In this document: piece by piece, positions 23,739-35,602 of the stretch | Position numbering within the stretch: the first letter of the stretch is position 1 | Layout: every line of letters starts with the position of its first letter | Source of the DNA: Henckelia pumila | Lineage: Eukaryota > Streptophyta > Magnoliopsida > Lamiales > Gesneriaceae | Assembly: GCF_033568475.1 (NCBI RefSeq) | Contig: NC_133120.1 | Coordinates: 96,924,151 to 96,988,150 of the forward strand | Direction: 5' to 3' | DNA length: 64,000 nucleotides | The notes under the pieces: model-generated | Seen by the model: the letters and a program-made list of their open reading frames with translations, nothing else | Databases searched by the model: none | Told to the model about the DNA's origin: nothing | Translations under genes and position numbers: made by a program

Positions 23739-26700
23739 ATGGACCATCCACGGTTGTCCTCTGGAGTAGGTGAGGACAATATTGGGATTCCTGATGATTT
23801 GCGGTGTAAAAGGTCCGATGGGAAACAATGGAGATGCACCGCCATGTCCATGCCTGATAAGACTGTTTGCGAAAAGCATTACATCCAGGCAAAGAAGAGG
23901 GCAGCAAATTCTGCAATGCGTGCAAGTATGAAGAAGACTAAGAGGAAATTTACGGGTGAAAGTGATGTCTACTTGGAAAGCAAGAGTGATGAAATGGATC
24001 TACCGCTCAGTGCACAATTTGGGGACTATTCTGGCTCGGCGTCTGGGACGAAGAAAAAGGATAAATTACCGAAAGGACAGGTTAATTATTCACCTGAAAT
24101 GCCCTCAGGAAGGAGCTTTTCAGCTCGAAGTTCTCTAAGGTCAACCGATGACCTTGACGGATCAGAGTATGAGGAGAGTCGAAGGTCTTGTAGAACACCA
24201 CCAACATCTGCCGTTGATTCATCCAGAAGCAGATCACAAAAGACATTTGAGGTTAGTCCTAAAATGGTGAGTGGTGTGTTTTATTCTATGCAAAATCAAA
24301 TTATTCCTCTTTCTGTGTTTCTGTAGTTCCTGTGCTACCTTCCAAAACTTTCTGGAACTTGGTTGGAAGTTTATTTTTTCATCGTTTTGAGGTTGTGGCT
24401 GAGGTTTAGAGACAATTACCTACAAAAGTTTTTCAGTTCATAGTACTAGTTTCTCAAGTAGAATGCTTCTTTGTCATTGTAAATTCCACTGAGGGCACTT
24501 TTCATATCAGGAGACTTCTGATGGAAGCTTGGAATCTTCTGATGATACTAGGGGACAACCTTGCCATCAATGTCGTCGCGATGACAGGGAAATGATTTGG
24601 TGCCTTAAATGTGATAGAAGAGGATATTGTGACAGTTGTATCTCTACTTGGTGAGACAAATATAATTTTCAAAGGATTTGTTCTTGTTTCCTCCCTACAT
24701 GTGACCCATCATTTGTCAGGTATGCTGGCATCCCAGCGGAGGAGATTCAAAGGGTTTGTCCTGCATGTCGTGGTACATGCAGTTGTAGGGTTTGCTTACG
24801 AGGGGATAATCTAATTAAGGTTTTATTTTTTCCCTAAGCAGTTTGTTCTTAGGATCGATAATAATTTGCAACTTGTTTCAAGATGTATTATGAATTCCTT
24901 ACAAATGTGTTTATGATGTTCTGGGAAGACAAGGATACGCGAGATACCAGCCAAAGAAAAATTGCAGTACCTCTACAGTCTTTTATCTGCTGTACTTCCG
25001 ATAGTGAAGCAGATCCATTCTGAACAGTGTTCTGAGGTAGAGACGGAAAAAAGACTTCGAGGTATGTTGCATTTGCACTTTAGTCGTATATTGAGGCTGA
25101 TCCGTGGATGAAATCTTCCATGACGGGAATTAATATTATTTTTTTATCATTATTGCAGGAAACGAAATAGACCTTGTGAGGACTAAAATAAATGCTGATG
25201 AGCAAATGTGTTGGTAAGTGTATAAACATTCATGTTCTGTTTGCGTCTGTTTCCCTATTGTACTGAATATGTTTTATTCTTCCATCAGTTTTTTATTCTC
25301 CCTAATGAGTGGGGAATGCTAATGGCATCTTTATGATCCCTAATGTGTTCACTCCTTTTTGTATGCTTATGTTGAGCCGAATAAATTTATTTTGATTTAA
25401 CAAAATATGATCTGTAAGCTTTTGAACACCTCTCCTTTTCAGTAATTCCTGCAGGATGCCCATCGTTGATTATCATCGACATTGCACAAAGTGCTCATAT
25501 GATATGTGCCTTAACTGCTGCAAAGATATGAGAAAAGCATCAAACCCATCAGTAAAGGTGGAAATGAAACAGATCACCGGTGAAAGTAATGATCGAGTTG
25601 AAGTAATGATGTCTGAGCACATAAAGTTATCGGATATGAAGTTAAATTTGTTTAGAAGATATCCTGATTGGAAAGCTAATGCTGATGGCAGCATTTCATG
25701 CCCTAAAAAGGAATACGGGGGGTGTGGATCTGACCTTTTAACTTTGAAGCGCATATTTAAGATGAATTGGGTCGCAAAACTTGTAAAAAATGTTGAAGAA
25801 ATGGTAAGTGGTTGCAAGGTTTGTAATTCTGATAGCCTGGAGAAAACTGGATTTGAACCAAGGCTATGCCAGGATGCTAATAAAGAGAAAGATGATAACC
25901 TTCTGTATCATCCATCTTCACAAGATGTTAAAAATGGAGGGCTTGGAGACTTTAGAATGCACTGGAACAAGGGGAAACCTGTTATCATTAAGGAGATTTG
26001 TGGTACATCTGCAATGTCCATCTGGGATCCCATGGTCATATGGAATGGAATTAAGGAGATGAACGAAGAGAAAACTAAAGCTGCCGACAAAGTTGTGAAA
26101 GCTGTTGATTACTTTGGCTTGACTGAGGTATATTGGAATTAATTTACTTAATTTGTTGGTATCTAGGTTTGTGCTTAATCTTTTATCCTTTACAAATCAT
26201 GCTGCTCTATCGTTTTCCTTCGTGTTATTATACTTGGATACTTGGCTTCTCTCTAAAACATGCATGTTATTTGCTATGCGAATTACAGATTGATATTGAA
26301 CTTGGGGAGTTTATGAAAGGATATTTTGATGGTAGAATTAATGAAAATGGTCGGCCACAGTTATTAAAATTGAAGGATTGGCCTTGTCCGAGTGCTTCAG
26401 AAGAGTTTTTGTTGTGCCATAGATCTGAATTCATCAATCAACTCCCCTTGCTCGAGTTCATCCATTCCAAGTGGGGTCTCTTAAATGTTGCTGCAAAATT
26501 GCCTCATTATTCCTTGCAGAACGACGTGGGTCCAAAGATATTTATTACTTATGGGATACACGAAGAGATTGGTCGGGGTGATTCGACAGATAATCTTCGT
26601 CTTACTATGCGTGACATGGTGAGAGAAAAATCTCTTATCTTTGCAATCTTTTTACTTATAGTGTTGTATAATTGTGTGATTTTCTTGTTCTGCACTAATT

Positions 26701-28777
26701 TTTCGGCCCACCGGACATCTCCTTGAGTCAAGGACTTAAGGCTAAAGGATGAGAATAGTGGATGGAAGGACCGTGGTGATAGCTTTCTTTGTTTTGCCCT
26801 CAACCTCATCTAAAATTCTCACCAAGGAATTCATCATACCTTGTCTTTTCTTCAGTGTCTTTTAATGTACTTGCACATCCAACTGCCATGCCATAGATAT
26901 TTAGAGGACTTACCTCTTCATTTCTGTGATCAGGTATTCCTTTTGGTTCATACTAGTGAAGTGGAGTTACAAGGTATGCCTACTAAGATTGATAGGACAC
27001 AAAAGTCTGGGGGAATATCTGCTGAAGAACAATCACGTAGTAGCCCTGAAATTCACTCAAAATCATTACCTAGTGGAGAGGATGATCCTGTCACAACCGT
27101 TCATCCAAATGATACGGTGAACAGGGATGGTGACGAAACAAACAAAAGTTATCTTGACAAAGAGACGACCATCAATTATGCTGAGAACAGAGCTGGAGAG
27201 AACATTTCTCACAAATCTCAAGTTGGAGCTTTATGGGATGTGTTCCACCGAAAGGATGTGCCCCTACTGAATGAGTATATAAGAAATCACTGGAAGGAAC
27301 TTGGGAGGGCAGACAGTATCTTTGATGATAATGTGAATTTTTGTTGGTTTAGCAACATAAAGTTGATCCCTTACAAAGATCATATGATTGCCTGTTGCTA
27401 ATGTACTCTTTTATTTCAGGTATCCCAGTCTCTTTATGATGGGGTGATATATTTGAATAGGCATCACATAAGACAGCTGAAAGAAGAATTCGGTAGGTGG
27501 CCAAGTTTTTTGTAATTATACTTGTTTGCCTGTCGCAGACTTTACAGTTGCTTGGGTAACTGGTTTTTTGCTATGTTTACAGTCGTACCAAACATTCTTG
27601 TTTTGAATTCTTCATCACTGACAGTTTTACTCCACAATGGGGAATATTTTGCATGTCAAAGACGTATTGCTAGTTTTCTACTATAGAAATATGTATTCTT
27701 CTAGTGAATTAGTTTCTCTTTTCACAGAAGTGGAGCCTTGGTCATTTGAACATCATATAGGTGAAGCTATCTTCATCCCTGCTGGATGTCCTTTCCAAGC
27801 AAGGCATATTCAGGTGAGTTGCAGATTTCAACCCTCTGTTAGCACGATGGCCAGCTATTTATGTTTATTCAGACTGAAAAGATATCAATCACATTAGTCC
27901 CAATGGTTCTCATCTTATTCTATTCTTGAGATGTGATACACTAATACTTGAGTGACCTGGAACTTTGTCGCCTTCAATATTTCCTCAACATATATATTTT
28001 TTGAAGGAGCCTTATATCGATATCTGTCTCTGGCCTGCCTGGTTCTTTAACTAACATAATATTTTTGATCCACTTTGATCCGTAGTAGCATTTTAGCATG
28101 GATTTAGGTAGAAAAGTTTTGGGGGATTCTGTTGTGTATATCACCAGGGGAGCAACTTTTACATAAATCTGATTGTTTAGGCACTTTTTTTCATAATAAA
28201 GATTTCCTTTATTGGAACATGAACTATGAAAGGTTATGTAAACTTAGCATGTTTAACTCGTGCAATCTCCAGTCGTCAGTTCAGTTGGGCCTCGATTTTC
28301 TCTCTCCTGAAAGTCTACCAGAGGCTGTAAAATTGTCTGAAGAAATTCGAGGTCTTCCAAATGACCATGAAGCAAAACTTCAAATATTGGAGGTCAGGCA
28401 TATTCACTTTTTCGTCACCTCCTATCCCATGGGCCACCCATTTGTCTTCCTCAATCGTTTTTGGAAGTAATCTGAACCATATATGCATTTCAGGTGGGAA
28501 AAATATCATTATACGCAGCAAGTTCAGCCATCAGAGAAGTTCAGAAGATAGTTCTCGATCCAAAGTAAGCATTCCTTGAGATGCAACCTTCTTGTCATTC
28601 TAAACCACAAAGCTAGAAACTGCAGTAATGGATTGATTGGTTAATGGGGGCTTTGTTTCTGTGTATTTTTGCTGCAGACTCGGCCCTGAACTTTGTTTTG
28701 AGGATCCTAATCTAACCGCGTTAGTGTCAAAACATTTGGAAAGCATGGTTAAACAGAGGCAGGTCACTTGTGCTTGA
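23739..28777 (+). CDS. JMJ24: JMJ24-like WRC/RING/JmjC protein
   Basis: Thirteen exons: 23739-24266, 24511-24650, 24720-24819, 24929-25061, 25159-25213, 25443-26127, 26289-26618, 26934-27332, 27420-27492, 27728-27813, 28273-28392, 28494-28564, 28678-28777; 939 residues. A WRC motif at residues 17-55 (LRCKRSDGKQWRC...CEKHY) is followed by a disordered basic stretch, a RING-like cysteine cluster (CHQCRRDD...CDSC, about 190-255), a second Cys-rich module (CRMPIVDYHRHC) and a JmjC domain (about 590-870) ending IPAGCPFQ...QLGLDFLSPESL. The KDM3-type HxD iron motif is replaced by R-L-T within NLRLTMRDM. That matches Arabidopsis JMJ24, a nuclear protein reported to act as an E3 ligase on CMT3 rather than as a demethylase. 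The WRC sequence is also closest to JMJ24 as I remember it. Confidence 0.9.
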
Positions 28778-29904
28778 CAACTTTTAAGATGTATATATGG
28801 TGTGGGTGGAAACATTTCACAAGTTTTAGTATTAGACAAATCTGTGTGAATGTATTGTCTTGTTTTCTCTTGGCAAAACTGTAGCTATCTGATTTTTGCA
28901 ATTTTTCAATGTTTATTTTAGTCGGTGAACATGGTTCTTTGGATATAATAATTGTTGCTTATATATACAGATGTTCATTTTCTGATTAAAAGGATTCATT
29001 CATTCTCTTGGTTTTTGCATATTTCCAATCCTTTTATTTTTTTGCAGTACCAACTTTTGGTGGACGAAGCCAAAATTGGTCGTCATATTTGAATCTAATC
29101 CCCTTTAGAATAAATTAAAGAGAAGAAACACATTTCAAATGGAGTTTCGCAAGGCATCAATTAAAATACACTGATCCAAGTATCCAACTCAAAAATTGGA
29201 GCGTAACCATTTAAATATGAAATTAAAACGAAAATCTTGGATGTCATGTAATGAAACAAAAGCGTTGTTAAGCTCTACTATAATCAACATGATAAATCTA
29301 AGAACCTAAAATCAACTAACAAGTAAAATAATAATAATAAAAATTAAAAAAATCATTTCGAGCGCAAATAGGTTAAAATTCAATGATACCAAATTAACCA
29401 ATATATAGTCAAATTAAAAACATTTACACTGGTGAATTTTCATATTTTAGAACATGAAATTCTATGGTGCCAAAATGCATAGAAATAGAATGGACCATCA
29501 TATTCGGTTGAGTAGATGCTATCCGCAGGGTAGTGCTCTGCGGGTGACGTGACGACTCATGATTGGTTAAAATCAGTGGATCCCATGTGAAACCTACTAA
29601 TTTTGACAAATCATAAAGTTACACATTCCCACGTGTACTAAACCATCATATTCATCTCAATCAAATCTCTTGCCTTCGATTCATAAAACAAGAAAACAGG
29701 AATTATTATTAATTTTTTAAAAAAGGAAAAAAATGCTTACATCTCTCAACATGATTACACGTGTATCTACAGCAGGTGCGCCTGTATATCAGTTGCCAAA
29801 ACAAAATTATGGATAGACATTCATGCAGAAAGCCCACCATAACAATCTTTATCTGCAAAATTTGATCGCGGGTTCTTCCATATTCCCTTTGCTTATGCTT
29901 CAAA
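28778..29904. other. Spacer and upstream region of the AILP gene
   Basis: 28778-29050 is the likely JMJ24 3' UTR. 29051-29500 is AT-rich with no coding signal. The remainder holds ACGT-core motifs, listed separately. Confidence 0.5.
29543..29765 (+). promoter_or_regulatory. ACGT-core (G-box/ABRE-like) cluster
   Basis: TGACGTGACG at 29545-29554 and two CACGTG cores (29630-29635 and 29758-29763) lie within 150-360 bp of the start of the aluminium-induced-protein gene. Such motifs bind bZIP/bHLH factors in stress and ABA responses. The transcription start is unknown, so the last copy may be in the leader. Confidence 0.4.
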
Positions 29905-30936
29905 ATGTTGGCCGTTTTCCAGAGCACAATCGGCAACCTTCCAAAAGAATTGAGCCTTCCGTGTGTCGGAAGAAACAACTGTTTGAACTGCTCCCCGCAA
30001 GAAATTGCAGAAACCTTTCGTTCTTGGAGATCTGATGCCACTTTCTACAATCTTTCTAATGGAAACTTCTTGGCTTTGTCGCATGAGCTTGAAAATCCTG
30101 TACAACCCAGGTGTGAAAATGAAACCTTTTCGACATAATTGGCAAGCTACATTTGGAGCTCATTTTAGTTACCTTTTCTTTACAGATCAATTGTGGTGAT
30201 AGATGAGATATCCTGCCTGTTTTGTGGGTCGTTGTTCAACACTTGTGATTTGAGACGACATTACGGGCTTTCGAGACAAGCTACGGAAGCCGTGGTTATA
30301 GTGGAAGCCTACAAAGTATTGCGGGATCGTGCTCCCTATCCAGCCGATCAAGTTGTAAAGCAGCTCCATGGAAGTTTTGCTTTCATTCTCTTTGATTCCA
30401 AAGACTCCACTCTTTTTCTTGCCAGGGTACGTATAATATATATGTGTCAGTCTTCAAATGTTTGAGAATTGAGATCAGCAACCAAAAATCACAAGTATTC
30501 AAATGATATTGTATGGCCAACTTTAATTTTTTGCAGGATGGCGATGGACGCATGCAATTTCATTGGGGAACTGCATCGGATGGATCCTTAGTATGTACTG
30601 ACGACCCAAATCTCATCTCTGTTGCCTGTGGAAATTGCTACTCTCCCTTCCCTCCAGGTAAAATTTGGTGCTTTCTTCTTTTATGTTTAAAAATGGGCGT
30701 GGAAATCTACATTTACGGATTTACGAAATGTTTCAGGCTGTATCTTCATAAACAAGAGCGGGCTAATGAGTTTTGATCATCCACTCCATAAGGTGGTAGG
30801 TATCCCTCAAGTAGATCATAATGGAAATATCAATGCTGTCTTTTTTCAAGTAGACCTCTTTACCAGACTCCCCAGCATCCCTCGAACCGGCAGCGCAACG
30901 AATTGGGCTGGTGCCGCTGTCTTTGAAGGCCAGTAA
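29905..30936 (+). CDS. Aluminium-induced protein with YGL and LRDR motifs (TSJT1-like, DUF3700)
   Basis: Four exons: 29905-30110, 30186-30426, 30537-30657, 30737-30936; 255 residues. The family signatures are present: N-terminal MLAVF, YGL at residues 95-97 and LRDR at 114-117, then the LHGSFAFILFDS core and the closing NWAGAAVFEG. The fold is that of class II glutamine amidotransferases (asparagine-synthetase-like), but the N-terminal nucleophilic Cys is absent, so amidotransferase activity is not expected. Members are induced by aluminium, wounding, sugar starvation and dark, and are called TSJT1 or AILP1; their molecular role is unclear. The gene converges with the RMA ligase, with stop codons about 440 bp apart. 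Confidence 0.93.
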
Positions 30937-31375
30937 TCACGGTTTTCTTTCTCAATTCACGCTAGTGAATCCGAATCACGTGACCAGCTCGAGCACACAA
31001 CCTGTAGAGTAATTGGGGTGTTTCCTTTTCTTGAAAAGATTTTGTACAATCAGTAGTACTTCACTGGTATTTGACTAACTAATAAAGCCAATGGGTCTAA
31101 ACTCTAAAGTATCGTATTTAAATGATTACTTCCGATTTTGAATCGTGATGATTTTTGTTCTATTCTGTAGTTTGTGCCTCGGTACAACTTGAGTTTTGAT
31201 ATCAGGGAAACTAATGAACAAAGGTCGAAATCGAAGCCAAAATTATCATTTCAGTGAAGTTGTCCATTGTACAAGACTACTTAAATATAATCTCTTCGAC
31301 AAACAATGACACAGAAAAGTCCCAAAATTTTATACAAATCTATACATACGTGAATATATTATATGGTCATGAAGC

Positions 31376-31963
31376 TCAAAACAAGACAAGACACGCGAGG
31401 ATGCAGCAGAACAGAAAAATGGTAACCCTGTTCAAAGATTTATCAGCCTGTATCTCTTGACTTCTTGACCGCGGCGTGTTGGCCCCAACAAAATGATATG
31501 AGTTTGGGTACGTATACAAACTTTGCGAATTGCCAAATACTCTTGCATAGACCATCTCCCCAAACATGCCCACCGTGTCAGAATAAACGGTCGACGAAGA
31601 ATCTGTTGTATTCTGCTCATTCTGATGAAGATTATGCGACGGGAGGTGCTGTATACCGCTGGCCGATGGCCTGGGAGGGATGGTGTTGGCTTCTTGTTCA
31701 GGTTTGGAAAAAGATAGTCCCCTGCCGTATAAAGGGATCATCGTTTTCTCAGAAATTTCGGCCTTGCAAACGGGGCATTGGGGGAGCTCCTTCGAGGATG
31801 CGGTCTGGGAATTAAACCATTTGTATATGCAGGGCCAACAGTAGAGGTGGCCACAGAGAGTTACTACTGGATCACGAGCAAAATCCAAGCATATGCTGCA
31901 ATCGAAACAGGCAGAAATGTTTTCTGGCCTCCATTCTTGCACAAAGTACTGCTGATACGCCAT
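31376..31963 (-). CDS. RMA-type membrane-anchored RING E3 ubiquitin ligase
   Basis: One coding exon, 195 residues. An N-terminal C3HC4 RING (about residues 22-70: CSICLDFARDPVVTLCGHLYC...CPVC) is followed by the short conserved IPLYGRG motif, a Ser-rich linker, and a C-terminal membrane anchor (VTIFLFCCILACLVLF) with no luminal tail. This is the RMA1/2/3 (RNF5-like) layout of ER tail-anchored ligases used in protein quality control and, in pepper and Arabidopsis, aquaporin turnover under drought. The leader contains a likely 678-nt intron (32009-32686): upstream exon CTTTCAG|GTACCA, acceptor TTTTGCAG|GG, then 45 nt to the ATG. RMA paralogue not assigned. Confidence 0.92.
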   Translation of the reverse strand: MAYQQYFVQEWRPENISACFDCSICLDFARDPVVTLCGHLYCWPCIYKWFNSQTASSKELPQCPVCKAEISEKTMIPLYGRGLSFSKPEQEANTIPPRPSASGIQHLPSHNLHQNEQNTTDSSSTVYSDTVGMFGEMVYARVFGNSQSLYTYPNSYHFVGANTPRSRSQEIQADKSLNRVTIFLFCCILACLVLF

Positions 31964-32008
31964 TAGCTGAGTTTTCGTAGTTCTTTACAGCTTTGAATCC
32001 TTCAAACC

Positions 32009-32686
32009 CTGCAAAAAAACGAGTCGTTTTGGTGAGAAACTTCAAGATTTCAACTTCGCACGAAATTTATACGCGGAAAATTGATTTATTAGAATAAAAA
32101 TGATTCTCAAAGGCGATAAAAATGACATCGTATACAAAGAAACCTTTTTTTTGAAATACTGAATCATCAATAACATTACTTCTTCCTTCCATGGTAAATG
32201 AATGGAAATTTTCTTCCATAATCCCGAACAAGTATCCATACATTATTTACACGTTCAGCGTGATTTGTATCCGATCTAACCCCAGAGAAACCCATTTTCT
32301 ACACAGACCTAATTGATCCAGAACATAGCAGTAATCTCCTCCCCCAACAATATTTTGCAGCAAAAGAATTTGACTAACTATTGCACACGCAGACTCCTTC
32401 AGTTCAAACTTCAAACTACAGATCGTCACTAAAACTCTCCCAAAAAAATCACCCAAGCAACAAAAAAGTTGATAAAGCCCAGAAATGTTTTTGACAAATT
32501 TACATTAAAAAAAAAAAAAAAAACCACCCAAGAACACAATCGACTGCTTATACAAACCAACCAAGATGGAAAAAAACAAGCGATAATTCCGATCACTAAA
32601 AGTAAAGATTGACAAAAAGATGGAGAAGAATTTGAAAAATCAGAAATAATCAGTCACAAGAAAGAGTTGGGAGATGGGATTGGTAC
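32009..32686 (-). other. Likely 5' UTR intron of the RMA gene
   Basis: A consensus donor (CAG|GTACCA) and a T-rich acceptor (TTTTTTTGCAG) bracket AT-rich DNA with no coding signal. It ends 45 nt upstream of the RMA start codon. Inferred by eye; RNA reads would decide. Confidence 0.55.
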
Positions 32687-32877
32687 CTGAAAGAGTGAAG
32701 CGCAAAGGTTGATGGTAGAGAATTTGTTGGATGAAAGGTGGATCCTCTCACATCCTTAAATATCAAAATAAATGTGTATTAATTCATTAATAATTAATTA
32801 TTTATCATTTTATTTAAAACGTTTCCAAACACGACAAGCAGAAAAACTACGAATGTAAATGAATAGCTCTAAATCAG

Positions 32878-33376
32878 TAGGGATGCAAATGAGATGAAGA
32901 GTTCGTGAATAGTTTGGGTTTCGACTCGTTAAAAGCTCGTTCGAGTTCGTTTAATGAGGCTCGTTAAGGCAAACGAACCAAGCTCGAGCTTTACAATATT
33001 CGGCTCGTTAACTCGTGAACATGCTCGTTAACAAGCTCGAAAGTCATCTCTTAGACAAAAAAATAATAGTATTGATATTTAATTTATAAATTTACACTTT
33101 ACTTATAAAAAATATTGAAAAATCTATAAAAATTAATTTAATAAAATAAAATTACAAATTTTAATAATAATATTATATTATTTTCAAATATATAATTTAG
33201 TTTTTTATTAATTTAATGAATATTTAAATTTATAATTTAAATCTATTAAGCTCGTTTAGGCTCGAATAAGCTCGTGAACCATGAATATATTCGTTAAATA
33301 AGCTCGGGCTCGGCTCGTTTATAAATGAACCAAACTTGAACATTCAAAAGCTCGGCTCGGCTCGTTTACATCCCTA
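32878..33376. mobile_element. hAT-type MITE, 499 bp, with 8-bp target duplication
   Basis: Terminal inverted repeats are TAGGGATGCAAATGAG and, at the other end, CTCGTTTACATCCCTA (two mismatches). The flanks are a perfect 8-bp duplication, taaatcag, at 32870-32877 and 33377-33384. The arms are rich in 'gctcg' repeats around an AT-rich centre. No coding capacity. The perfect duplication suggests a fairly recent insertion. A fragment of the same family is likely at 7505-7610. Confidence 0.85.
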
Positions 33377-33384
33377 TAAATCAG

Positions 33385-34094
33385 GTCTCGCATTGAACCC
33401 GACCCTGAGGTACGGGTTAAGATCCAGTCATGCGGGTCCACATACGGCTCCGGAGTAGGTCCCTGATTTGGCCGAATTCGCCCAAACTCATCCCGCCAAA
33501 AATATATATTAAATATAAATATAAAATATATATGTGTATATATTAATAATATATATTTATATTATTTATATTACATAATCAATATTTTATCTTTAATTTG
33601 AGTTTATAATATTTGTATATTTAAATAATTTTATTATATTATGATATTTTTAATATGAAAATATATTTTTATGATTTTTATTTTGTTATTAATTTTTAAT
33701 TAAATAAAAATGATATATTTTAATTTATAATAATATTTTTTAATCCTAAATATTATTAATATAAATTTGAAAAATAAATTTAAGGGAGTTGATATTTACA
33801 CTCTATTTTGTGTTATTAAAACTCTACTTGTGAGTAAATTGAACATATATTTTACACATGAAGTGGAGTGTGGATAATACAAAATGAAGTGTAAATATCA
33901 ACTCCCTAAATTTAATGATGGTTTGTTAATTTTTTAATTTATTTAAATTTTTTATTTAATAAAATTTAAATTATATTTAATTTGACGAATCTAACGGGTC
34001 TAACCCAGATTGAACTCATCGGATCCACAGAGAGGCCGGGGCATGCATGGGGTTTGCCCAAATCCGTCCCGAACCCGCCCCATTGTCATCCCTA
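33385..34094. mobile_element. hAT-like element, one end clear
   Basis: The right end reads inwards TAGGGATGACAATGGGGCGGG, a common plant hAT non-autonomous terminus, followed by GC-rich 'cccgaacccgcccc' type sequence. A similar GC-rich arm lies at 33385-33495, with AT-rich DNA between. No clean left terminus or target duplication was found, so the left end may be truncated. It hosts the 123-bp element at 33784. Confidence 0.5.
33784..33906. mobile_element. Small PIF/Harbinger-like MITE, 123 bp
   Basis: Inverted repeats GGGAGTTGATATTTACACT and AGTGTAAATATCAACTCCC are perfect over 19 bp and extend imperfectly further. It is flanked by TAA on both sides (33781-33783 and 33907-33909), the three-base target typical of Tourist-like elements. 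Nested in the hAT-like element. Confidence 0.75.
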
Positions 34095-34179
34095 TAGAAA
34101 ACTTATTACTCCTATATTCGCAGCCAACAACATGAGTAGAAAATCATTGTATATATGTATATATTACGATCCAAAACAC

Positions 34180-34478
34180 TGATGAGTTCATGTTGTCCTT
34201 CGGGTAGCCTACTCGAAGGATAGATGGACAGTGACTGATCAATTGCAGATCAATTGATTTGATCTACAAATTGATCTGCCACTATTGATACTGTCCATCT
34301 GCCAGCATCGACTGATCCCCAAAACACGGGTCTTTCTATGCTGAGATACGAATATTATCCTGTCAGCCTGCATCAATGGACCTGAGTCTCTTGTATATCA
34401 AATCATTTGATGTGCAAGAAACCCGGGTTCGTTAGATTGACCTTCGGGTAGTGCCCCGAAGGACAGCATAGATCCGGT
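34180..34478. mobile_element. Structured 299-bp element with 10-bp target duplication
   Basis: A perfect 10-bp direct repeat, tccaaaacac, flanks it (34170-34179 and 34479-34488). Each end holds a hairpin built on 'ccttcggg-tag' and its complement, and the two end hairpins are in turn inverted relative to each other. The interior has further pairing: gatggacag with ctgtccatc, and several 'gatcaatt/aattgatc' repeats. The duplication length suggests a Mutator-like MITE, but the outermost bases of the two ends do not match, so the class is uncertain. Confidence 0.6.
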
Positions 34479-34488
34479 TCCAAAACAC

Positions 34489-35570
34489 ACGCAATTAGTG
34501 TTTTGAAAAAAAAAACACACACACACACACAAACACACACGATTTACATAACAAATCAGTTTTTTTTTAATTATTTAAAATTTTACAGAATACAACTTTA
34601 ATATATGTAAATATCAATTAATTTAGTTGTGTCTAGGATGCTTTAAGAACTTGAAAATATAATATAGAAAATTATCACGATTTAGCATGTTTCAAGTGGA
34701 GATGTGCAACGGTGGTTCGGTTCTATTTTGATAAATTTGGACTTGTAAACGAAAATAAACCATTTAATTTCGGTTTAGTTCCACTCCATTTTCTTCTATT
34801 ACGATTTGACTTATTATTTAAAAAATATAATCAATTAATTTGTACATTTTAGAATAAAATCGTATTAAAAAATTGAACATTGTTTTAAAATATCAAAAAT
34901 ACCAAATATTTGTTTTACCGTAAAAAAAACCCCAAAGATTTAATGATTAAATAAAACTAAAAATTTAAAAGTAAGAATATATTAGCTTGCAAACTATGAT
35001 ATCCAATTATCATACCAGATAACACATTGTGTAACGGACTCATATGAGAAGAATTGGTAAATGAAACCGAATGCGTAATCATTAACAAAACAATTACTTA
35101 CTCCACCAACTTAAAGACAATTAATGTAAGTAGTAAATGATTAATCTATTTACGTCTTTTGTTACACATAGTTATAAACCACAATAAACCATTGTTTTCA
35201 GCTTATATGTTTTTATTCTACATACGTATTTCGATATTTTTTAGAAATGCTATTATCGCATGAAAACAAAAATGAACCACGAAATCAACATGGGCCGGCT
35301 TTGGAGAAAAAAAATTGCTTCTAGATGGTTGATTCAATTGAGAGAAGGAAATAGTGCCAAAGTTGTTCTAGAAAAAAGAAGCAATAATGGTGGCAATGTG
35401 GCAGATGCGACCGACAAAGTAAAACACATTAATGGACTCCCCGTCACGCCAAGAAATTTGAAGTTTCCACTTTTCTCCTTATTCTTCGTCGTTCATGTAT
35501 CGACCATTTCTCGATTTACACGTGTCATCTTTGCGCATGACTCACGCTAATCTTCTTATCTTTTCGATTA

Positions 35571-35602
<32 letters not shown>

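Noticed and set aside
26549-26809. 86-codon minus-strand frame in JMJ24
   Set aside because: Antisense to a well-supported exon and its intron.
34179-34225. CTGATGAG followed by a stem, as in hammerhead ribozymes (retrozyme idea)
   Set aside because: The obligatory GAAA box after the stem is absent (the sequence reads CGAAGG) and no closing helix was found.
35260-35550. 96-codon plus-strand open frame
   Set aside because: No recognisable domain, no splice context and no neighbouring exons; composition is close to background.
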